DNA of 64,000 bases, taken from Cinnamomum chago. Its lineage: Eukaryota > Streptophyta > Magnoliopsida > Laurales > Lauraceae. Shown here piece by piece: positions 57,570-64,000 of the stretch. Within the stretch, counting starts at the first letter, position 1. Each line of letters begins with the position of its first letter. The translations under genes were made by a program, and so were the position numbers. The notes beneath the pieces are model-generated. The model saw only the letters and a list, made by a program, of their open reading frames with translations, was not told where the DNA came from and did not search any database. The DNA lies in NCBI GenBank assembly GCA_038049695.1, contig CP142460.1, positions 40,656,501 through 40,720,500 of the forward strand, read 5' to 3'.

Positions 57570-58197
57570 ACAGAGAGAGGAGGATTAATTAAGAAGCTTA
57601 AGCATCCCCCATAATCATGAACTCCACTATAATAAAAAATCCATAACAGTAGTTGACCATCATCCATTCATCATGCATCAATAACTCATGATCAAATCTC
57701 ATAACTCATCATTAATAATATCACAATAATGAGATATCGCCACTATCATTAAACATTAAACATCACCACATAACGAAAATAAAATGACCGAATAAAAGAG
57801 GAGAAAGGAATTATAAAATATAAATTGACTTTTATTAAATTTTCATAAGAGTCACTTAACAATGAATAGAATAATAAATTAAACCAACTAGCCTCGACAT
57901 CGACTAAAAACGAAGAGAGGTATTCACTTTTGCCTCCGAACCCTATTCGCCTCCGAACCCTGTTCGAGGCCTATTATTGGTCCTAATGACCCAATCTCTC
58001 AATCAAAACTTAGCCTAAAATAAGGACCCCTAGTGAGTCATCTAGAAAGGGTGAGTCATCCCCTTGAAGACTGGGAAGTGAGCCATCCGCGCCTCCATTC
58101 CTACGACGTGAGCATCGAGCCGCCCTCATATTTCTTTGAAATTATTTAGAGGATCTCGAAGAGCATCGCAAATCTCTCGGGTCTGTCGGGAGTCATC

Positions 58198-58833
58198 CTA
58201 AAGAGATGTATACACTGGGTGAATGAGCGCCGAAAGCGTAGTGTTCTGCATCTCGAAGTATTTTCTATAACGCCTTGGAATGCACGCCTCAGCTTCGTGG
58301 GGGCAAGACATGGTCATGGGCTCCAACTGATCCATTCGTCTTTGCAGTGTATTAAAATCATCAATTGGAGCCCTTTCACTAGCAGTCTTGGTGGCTTCCC
58401 AAACCTCAAGCATTGCCCTGAGGTCTATCAAACTCCATAAGAGGGACTGGAGCACCTCGCTAACAAAACCTGGTAAGTCCTCCGAAAGCCTAGTGTAACC
58501 ACGCAATCTACCGAGAGCGGTCCTCCCGACAAGGCATAAGTTTCCATATAGCCTGCAAATTCTTTTGTATTTCATAACTAACAGATCATACGCCCTGCGC
58601 TTGACCTCAGCGAGACGTTGATCCATTATCTCCTCAAATTCGAACACGCAATCATAAGCGGCGGGCATGGATGACTCATGCTCAAGATAAAATTCTGCTC
58701 GTTCCTCAGAGTCGTAATAGCCTATCCTCTCAGTTTCAGGAGACCAATATTTGTCTCTTGTCACATAAGGTTTGCAAGCGCCAGGGCCCGCACCACCATC
58801 GATAGTAAATGAAAAGACCGGGAAACCAGCCAT
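58198..58833 (-). CDS. Antisense 211-codon protein of unknown function in the Tat tail
   Basis: Minus-strand frame starting MAGFPVFSFTIDGGAGPG; the ATG lies 15 bases after a good 3' splice site (TTTGTTTGCAG, about 58850), so an upstream non-coding exon is likely. The composition is protein-like: mostly helical, Glu/Arg/Leu-rich, with EERAEFYLEHESSMPAAYDC, LAEVKRRAYDLLVMKYKRIC and RRMDQLEPMTMSCPHEAEAC. There is no signal peptide or membrane segment, and I recognise no catalytic motif. Extra antisense frames downstream of integrase are known in Tat-clade elements; this may be one of them, next to the PMD gene. Alternatively it is part of a longer transcript with the PMD gene. Function unknown. 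Confidence 0.5.
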   Translation of the reverse strand: MAGFPVFSFTIDGGAGPGACKPYVTRDKYWSPETERIGYYDSEERAEFYLEHESSMPAAYDCVFEFEEIMDQRLAEVKRRAYDLLVMKYKRICRLYGNLCLVGRTALGRLRGYTRLSEDLPGFVSEVLQSLLWSLIDLRAMLEVWEATKTASERAPIDDFNTLQRRMDQLEPMTMSCPHEAEACIPRRYRKYFEMQNTTLSALIHPVYTSL

Positions 58834-59183
58834 TGAGCGAAATCAAACCTGCAAACAAATACACCCAGCCTTAGAGACTCTCCACATGAATGATGGTATA
58901 TCAGGGATTTCATCCCATGTGGGTTCGGTTTAGCCCAAAATTATTCATCATGACCCCTGAAATTCGTGAGGCAAATTCCCCGAGGGCACCGTCAGGTCAC
59001 TTTAAGGTCCTTAGGAAACCAAAAACATGATTTCTTTGCTCAAACAAGTCTTAATCATGCAATACAACATCTTCACGACAAACAAAAAAACATTAAAAAT
59101 TACAAAAGAGAAATCTAAGAGACATGAGGAATAAATCAGAAACCTATTGGTGTCGAGATCAAATAATGAAACTCCAATCTTAG
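58834..59183. other. End of the Tat tail
   Basis: AT-rich sequence with the probable splice acceptor for the antisense frame at its left edge. Nothing else recognised; no 3' LTR of the Tat element is visible before the copia scrap. Confidence 0.4.
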
Positions 59184-59594
59184 TGTTAGTTTTGATGGTC
59201 TCAATACCAAGTATATGATGTAATAAATTGATTCATTTCTTTATTTATCAATACAATCATGCTTTCCTTTCATGAGATGAATGGTGTTTAATTATATACT
59301 TGCACATAACCAATACGAATGACATAATGGTTCATGAGATGAACCGGAGTCCACAAGTATACTAGATGTAATACATGTGCATGGATGAGATCCACATACA
59401 GGAGATATGTAATGCAAATCTTATACTTAAATATCTTCACAACCAGTGATGACATCGGACATCTCATCTGACAAGGTTGCAGCACTTTGATCACTATGAG
59501 ATAGTGTAATTTGTCTCGATCATCGGAATGTAAGATTCTGGATCATGGTGCTGGTACATTGGATGTATTCAATACATTGGATGTATTGAAGGAC
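59184..59594 (+). mobile_element. Copia LTR fragment
   Basis: Starts TGTTAGTTTTGATGGTCTC and follows the first 400 bases of the LTRs at 45701 and 52942, including the TTTCATGAGATGAATGGTG block. A direct duplication of the ACATTGGATGTATT phrase lies near 59555-59590. It then switches abruptly to Tekay LTR sequence. A partial LTR. Confidence 0.75.
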
Positions 59595-61731
59595 CAACAG
59601 GGTTATCCAAGTTTAGTGGTGCCGACTCATAGGTCAAATGACAAGATCAAAACATGTATGAAATACATCAAGTGCAAGTACATAAATAAACGGGACGGGG
59701 GTGCTCAAAGGCACAATTGTCATATCAATCGGGGCATGCTTATCTGGATTAGTAAAATGCCACAATTTCAATTTCAATATTTTCGGGAATGCATAAGTAA
59801 TTCGGGAATAATGAAATACAAATGAACTTTCGAAATCTCAAGACAAGTATCGAGGTTCAAGATTTGTTTAAGGTGAATAGGGGTCCCGTATGTAGATTTA
59901 ATAACAACTTGATCCTCTTTGAGTTTGGGGACATTCCGGGCTCCTTATAAACCTTAGGATTCTCAAAACTTCAAATAAAATCTTCATGAAGTAGTTTCTT
60001 TTTCAAATGGCCTCAAACATTGCCTAGTAAATCTCCCTGACATGGAGGGGTTCTCAATGAGTATTCCCAAAACGTTTAGACAATTCATCACTGTCCCAAA
60101 CATAAACCCTTGACTGACAGAGCACATCGCTCGAGCAAACCGGAGAGTTCGCTCGAGCGATGTGGTCTCTGGAGTGGTCTTCTAAGAAGGTTTGTTCGAG
60201 CGAAATTGAGGTCGCTCAAGCGAACTCATCCAGCATCAGGTTGGCTCGAGCGAAAGTTCAGTTCGCTCAAACTTACCACTCTCTAGAACGAGTTCTGGGA
60301 GGGTTCACTCGAGCGACAAAGGGGTCCGCTCGAGCGAACTGTCCACTGGAATGACACGAACCCTTTTCTGGACACTTCGCTCAAGCGAACTTTCCAGAAA
60401 CTGATTCCGGGACAATTCTTCTCCTCTCTCTCTTCCTTTAAACACCAAATGAGGAGTTCCAAAACTCTATCCAAATCAACATCAAATCTCCTACAACATC
60501 CATTCCATCTTCCTCCAACAATATCACATCCAAATACAAAGAAAGAAGGGAAGGAAACCGCCACACACAAGAGCACATTTGAGATAAAACAAAAGAAAAT
60601 TGAATGCCATGAACCAATACATTTCTATGACAATAAATGCACTATCACGGCTCTTTATGAGCATTCATTTCAAGTCAAAGCAATAAATAAGCATGTATGG
60701 GAAAACAATAAAATCAACCACATTTCTTATAAAACCATTGAAAACTCATAAAAATCAAATCATCCACTTGCCTTAGGTCCAGGCTAATCAATAACAAGCT
60801 CTAACACTCCTCCAAGCCAAGAATCCAAGCTATGAACCAAAATCCCCAAAAACAAGCCCTAAATGGGTCAAAAATAAGAAATATAAAGGGAAACCTTACA
60901 ATAATGAAAATGGAACCTCTTCAAGGTCAAAGAAACACAAATCTAGGAGATGGGGAGGATTGCTTACTTGTAGGTTCTCCAAATGGGCAAGGAGAGCTTA
61001 AAGAGTATCTTGAAATGGAGGGTCTTCTCTAAAAATAGTATCAATGGAGAGCCATGGTGGTGAGGAAGAAGATGATGGTCTCAACCTCTCAATTTGTGCA
61101 AGATTGGTGGTGGATTTGGTGGGGTAAGAGCAAGAGAAGAAGGAAAAGGGAAAGGGAAAAGGAAACCCTAGTTAATGGTTTGAGCTAGAAAAAGGAAAGG
61201 GAAAGAGAGAGTTCTCTTTTTATAGAAAAGTGGAGTTGGGTCCCACCACAAGAATTCTTCATGGGCTAAAATCATGTTTATCGGGGCTTCGAACGAATTC
61301 GACGAAAAAGAGAAAAGTGATCGTCGAAATATCTAGTTTCCAAAAAGTATATGTTTCGCGGGTTTTGGGAATATCAAATTTTGGGTATGGATTTAGTGCA
61401 CAATGACTGTTTTTCCCTCAATGCTAGGAAAGTCGGGTTTTGAGGTTTCGAACGGGCACGGGATCAACATAAAAGTTGTAGGGACTAATGAGATAAATAA
61501 GACGGGATTAAAATAATAAACACAAGAACCTCAGATAAATCCCCAAGTACATGCAAAGTTATAAAAGGAGCCCCCAAAGGGCCCCACTAGTCACAAAGGC
61601 ACTCAAAATTCCCCAAAGCTATATCAAAAATCTATTCTATTCCCTACTTAACCAAAATCCACTAATCACACTTAGAACTAAAACGCGACTTAATTAACAC
61701 TAATCGATGACACTTGGGACGGGGTCTTACA
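59595..61731 (-). mobile_element. 3' LTR (partial) of a Tekay chromovirus
   Basis: Minus strand. The LTR begins TGTAAGACCCCGTCCC at 61731, right after the purine tract AAAGGGTAGAGGA. It shows the CGAACGAATTCGACGAAAAAG block near 61290, a TATA-like box near 61216 (TATAAAAAG on the minus strand) and the CCACTTGCCTTAGGTC block near 60765. It runs to a point matching about 2720 of the solo LTR at 184-4061, where the copia scrap takes over. It belongs to the polyprotein at 61732-64000. Confidence 0.75.
60123..60398. repeat. CGCTCGAGCG hairpin cassette in Tekay LTR
   Basis: Four hairpins built on TCGCTCGAGCGA. The clearest has perfect 14-bp arms (60123-60136 and 60151-60164). The others lie near 60194-60224, 60303-60340 and 60369-60398 (13-bp arms with 2 mismatches, 4-nt loop). 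It sits in the part of the LTR where the related copies at 1717-1975 and 23560-23797 carry GGTCGACC hairpins. Confidence 0.75.
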
Positions 61732-61744
61732 TCCTCTACCCTTT

Positions 61745-62100
61745 AGGGCATTTGGTCCTCCAAATGAAATATACGACTTAGCTCAGGTAGAAGCTATGGA
61801 TACTTTTTCTGCACTTGATCTCGTAGTTCCACGTTGCCTCTTTCGATCCATGATTCTCCCAAAGTACTTTCACCCATTGAATAGTTCGTGTCCTCAACTC
61901 TTGTTCCTTCGTATCAATGATCTGAATGGGCTTCTTAATATATGTAGCATCCTCTCGATTCTCTAAAGGTTCATGTCAGAGTACATGCAAAGGATCGGGG
62001 ACGTACTTCTTCAGCATAGACACGTGAAAGATGTTATGTACGCCAGATAGCTCGGGTGGTAAGGCTAATCTATATGCCACGTCACCGATCTTGTTCACAA
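61745..62100 (-). CDS. Chromodomain-type C-terminus of the chromovirus (fossil)
   Basis: Minus-strand translation shows VAYRLALPPELSGVHNIFHV and SMLKKYVPDPLHVL, then IKKPIQIIDTKEQELRTRTI and QWVKVLWENHGSKEATW. This is the conserved Tekay/Del integrase tail with its chromodomain, thought to steer insertion to heterochromatin. Confidence 0.7.
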
Positions 62101-62104
62101 TATC

Positions 62105-62983
62105 TTACGGTCCAATGCATCTCCATGATAGCTTGCCCTTCTGTCCATACCTTATTGTTCCTCTCGTCGGTGACACTTTCAAGAAAACCTTATCTCCTTC
62201 TTTGAACTGTAAATCCCTTCGGTGAGAATCTACATAGCTCTTCTGTCTACTCCGGGTTACTTTCAGACGTTCTTGGATTAGCTTGACTTTGTCACTGGTC
62301 TCACTCACTATGGTTGGTCCATGAAAACTGTGAATTCCGACCTCTTCCCAACACACGGGTGTCCTACACCTTCTGCCATACAAAGCCTTAAAAAGCGTCA
62401 TCTCAATGCTCGAGTGGTAACTATTGTTGTAAGCAAACTCACACAACGGTAGAGTCTCATCCCATTGAGTCTTGAAATCCAATACACAAGCATGAAGCAT
62501 ATCCTCAAGAGTCTAGATAGTTCGAGGCCTCTGATGTTCTGCCTTAATCAACTGACAAGCCATGCAACGGGAGACGAACGCTGCAATCTCTCTCTTCATG
62601 TTATTTCACCAAAATCTACCCTTCAAATTCTGATACATTTTCATACTGCCTGGATGTATTGAATACTTCGTACTGTGAGCCTCGGTCATAATGTCATTCC
62701 TAAAATCTTCAATATTGGGTACACACAGACAGTCACGGTAGTACAAAACTCCATCAACAATACGAAAGTCGGGACGTTCTGCTATGTGCTCTGAAGTCTT
62801 GGCCAACTCTGAATCTTGTAACTGACTATCATTGATCTTCTGAATGAAAGAAGGCTCTGACACTGACATGTTAGCTAACAAAACACCCTTCCTTAATGGT
62901 TGTAGATCTATACTCAACTCTTCAAATTGCTCAAAAATACAAGTGCCACTTAGATTTGCCAAGCCTACTGATTTTCTGCTCAA
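62105..62983 (-). CDS. Chromovirus integrase (fossil)
   Basis: The segment 62606-62983 leads into the zinc-binding N-terminus (AHSTKYSIHPGSMKMYQNLK). The segment 62105-62500 holds the later core and C-terminal domain: EFAYNNSYHSSIEMTLFKAL, YGRRCRTPVCWEEVG, then the GPY/F-type module FKEGDKVFLKVSPTRGTIRY. Broken, and shorter than a typical chromovirus integrase. Confidence 0.75.
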
Positions 62984-63074
62984 GGCATCGGCAACTACAT
63001 TAGCCTTCCCTGGTGGTACTTGATTGGAAAATCATAATCTTTGATATATTCCATCCATCTTCTCTGTCTCATGT

Positions 63075-63809
63075 TCAGTTCATTCTGAGAAAACAATACT
63101 GCAAGCTGCGGTGGTCGGAGTGGACTTCGAACTTCTCTCCATAGAGGTAATGTCTCCACATTTTCAACGCAAAGACAACCGTTGCTAATTCAAGATCGTG
63201 GGTGGCATAATTCTTCTCGTGATCTTTCAACTGCCGAGATCCATATGCAACAACTTTTCCCTCTTGCATCAACGCACAACCAAGTCCAACATTCGAAGCA
63301 TCGGTAAAAATGGTGAAACCGCCGCTTCCAGATGGTAAAGTAAGGACTGGTGTTGTAGTCAATCTCTTCTTCAGCTCTTGGAAACTATCCTCACATTGAT
63401 CTGTCCACACATATGGCACATTCTTCCTTGTCAACTTCGTCAAAGGTGACGCAATCGATGAAAATCCCTGCACAAACCTCCGGTAAAATCCTGCCAATCC
63501 TAGAAAACTTCTGATTTCTGTCACATTCTTCGATCTTTCCCACTTCAATACTGCTTCAATCTTGGACGGATCTACTGATAATCCTTCTTTGGAGATGATG
63601 TGCCCCAAAAATGCTACTTGTTCCAACCAAAATTCACACTTATTGAGCTTCACATACAGTTGATTCTCTCTTAGAAGTTGCAGTGCTATCCTCAAGTGCT
63701 CTTCATGCTCTTCATTGGTCTTAGAGTACACCAAAATGTCATCTATGAATACTAGCATAAACTGATCTAGATACTGTACAAATATATTGTTCATCAATGC
63801 CATGAACAC
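63075..63809 (-). CDS. Chromovirus RT (C-terminal half) and RNase H (fossil)
   Basis: A 244-codon segment. The RT catalytic block is [16 protein letters not shown], followed by [19 protein letters not shown], then the thumb/connection block [13 protein letters not shown]. RNase H follows with [38 protein letters not shown] and [12 protein letters not shown], which include the conserved acidic residues. It would copy element RNA into DNA in the cytoplasmic particle. Confidence 0.85.
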   Translation of the reverse strand: MFMALMNNIFVQYLDQFMLVFIDDILVYSKTNEEHEEHLRIALQLLRENQLYVKLNKCEFWLEQVAFLGHIISKEGLSVDPSKIEAVLKWERSKNVTEIRSFLGLAGFYRRFVQGFSSIASPLTKLTRKNVPYVWTDQCEDSFQELKKRLTTTPVLTLPSGSGGFTIFTDASNVGLGCALMQEGKVVAYGSRQLKDHEKNYATHDLELATVVFALKMWRHYLYGEKFEVHSDHRSLQYCFLRMN

Positions 63810-64000
63810 TGCCGGTGATTGGTCAACCCAAATGGCATCACAAGGAACTCATAGTGGCCATATCTTGTCCAGATAGCTGTCTTCAACACATCCGATTCTT
63901 TGACTCTCAGCTAATGCTAACCGGATCTCAAATCAATCTTTGAAAAATATGAAGCACCTTGTAACTGATCAAATAGTTCATCTATTCTTGGCAATGGATA

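Larger units (their letters stand above)
55959..58197 (-). other. Upstream region of the antisense PMD gene
   Basis: No coding gene recognised. On the minus strand, a TA-repeat TATA-like region (57544-57569) is followed by a pyrimidine/purine-rich repeat block (56870-57420), consistent with promoter and untranslated leader of the antisense gene, possibly with introns. AT-rich sequence fills 56030-56500 and 57600-57900. Confidence 0.35.
26830..59183 (+). mobile_element. Giant Tat-lineage Ty3/gypsy element
   Basis: One element on the plus strand, about 22 kb once the two copia insertions (30995-32667 and 45701-54650) are set aside. Order: long 5' LTR, primer site near 30372, leader, gag, protease, G-patch, RT, RNase H, archaeal-type second RNase H, integrase, then a long tail with antisense genes. 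The second RNase H, the G-patch segment, the lack of a chromodomain and the long tail are hallmarks of the Tat/Ogre clade. The 3' LTR is not found before the copia scrap at 59184. It is broken, with more than ten breaks across its coding region, and is older than the insertions it carries. Its left boundary is uncertain. Confidence 0.7.
61732..64000 (-). mobile_element. Tekay chromovirus, 3' half of pol
   Basis: Minus strand, continuing beyond the window. Order on that strand: RT and RNase H (63809-63075), integrase (62983-62105), then a C-terminal region with a chromodomain-like end and a purine tract (61732-61744) before the LTR. Chromodomain plus the long LTR place it in the Tekay/Del group of chromoviruses. 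The coding region is broken in several places. Confidence 0.8.

Noticed and set aside
57541-57570. TA microsatellite as a replication origin or boundary element
   Set aside because: A short TA run alone is common in plant DNA; nothing else supports such a role.
1-64000. tRNA, rRNA, CRISPR or organelle-derived segments
   Set aside because: None of the expected conserved stems, arrays or organelle gene blocks was recognised on either strand. Short tRNA-like matches are primer-binding sites of retrotransposons.

Overview
The window looks like intergenic, repeat-packed nuclear DNA from a flowering plant with a transposon-rich genome. I found no intact host gene, rRNA, tRNA or CRISPR array. Nearly everything that can be assigned is a plant LTR retrotransposon (Ty3/gypsy Tekay-like and Tat-like; Ty1/copia), plus one small PIF/Harbinger-type MITE. 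The species cannot be named from the sequence. All identifications come from reading sequence and translations by eye, without any database search.

Layout. 1-4066: a complete Tekay-like solo LTR with a perfect 5-bp target duplication (ATTCA). 4067-6620: AT-rich spacer with a MITE (4743-5267) and a scrap of copia reverse transcriptase. 6621-10395: the 3' end of an Ale-like copia element on the minus strand, split by a 2.6-kb insertion that carries a gypsy-type LTR. 10397-21807: Tekay-like LTRs (10397-11578 plus 19258-19711; 11579-12763; 19712-21807) enclosing a young non-autonomous copia-type element (12764-19257). 21808-26590: another Tekay LTR on the minus strand, split by a copia solo LTR (24297-26311, target duplication AAGGA). 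About 26830-59183: one very large Tat-lineage gypsy element on the plus strand. Its order is long LTR, leader, gag, protease, G-patch, RT, RNase H, second (archaeal-type) RNase H, integrase, then a long tail with antisense genes. It was hit by a copia solo LTR (30995-32667, target duplication GCATC) and by a complete 8.95-kb copia element (45701-54650, target duplication CTCAC). The second insertion lies in an antisense, intron-containing plant-mobile-domain (PMD) gene. 59184-59594: a copia LTR scrap. 59595-64000: the 3' LTR and 3' half of a Tekay chromovirus on the minus strand, running out of the window.

Most noteworthy signal. Unrelated LTR families each carry a short GC-rich array of hairpins in their LTR or leader, built on a self-complementary core. 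The core GGTCGACC occurs about 25 times, all in a handful of clusters within Tekay LTRs, copia LTRs and a copia leader. The core CGCTCGAGCG takes the same place in a sister Tekay LTR. A TTGGGCGC/GCGCCCAA hairpin recurs in the Tat LTR. One hairpin has changed between two LTR copies while keeping its pairing. I know of no standard name for this. It is the best candidate here for something undescribed, followed by the antisense PMD gene and the antisense 211-codon reading frame in the Tat tail, and the periodic AGTTATATC motif that fills the non-autonomous copia element.
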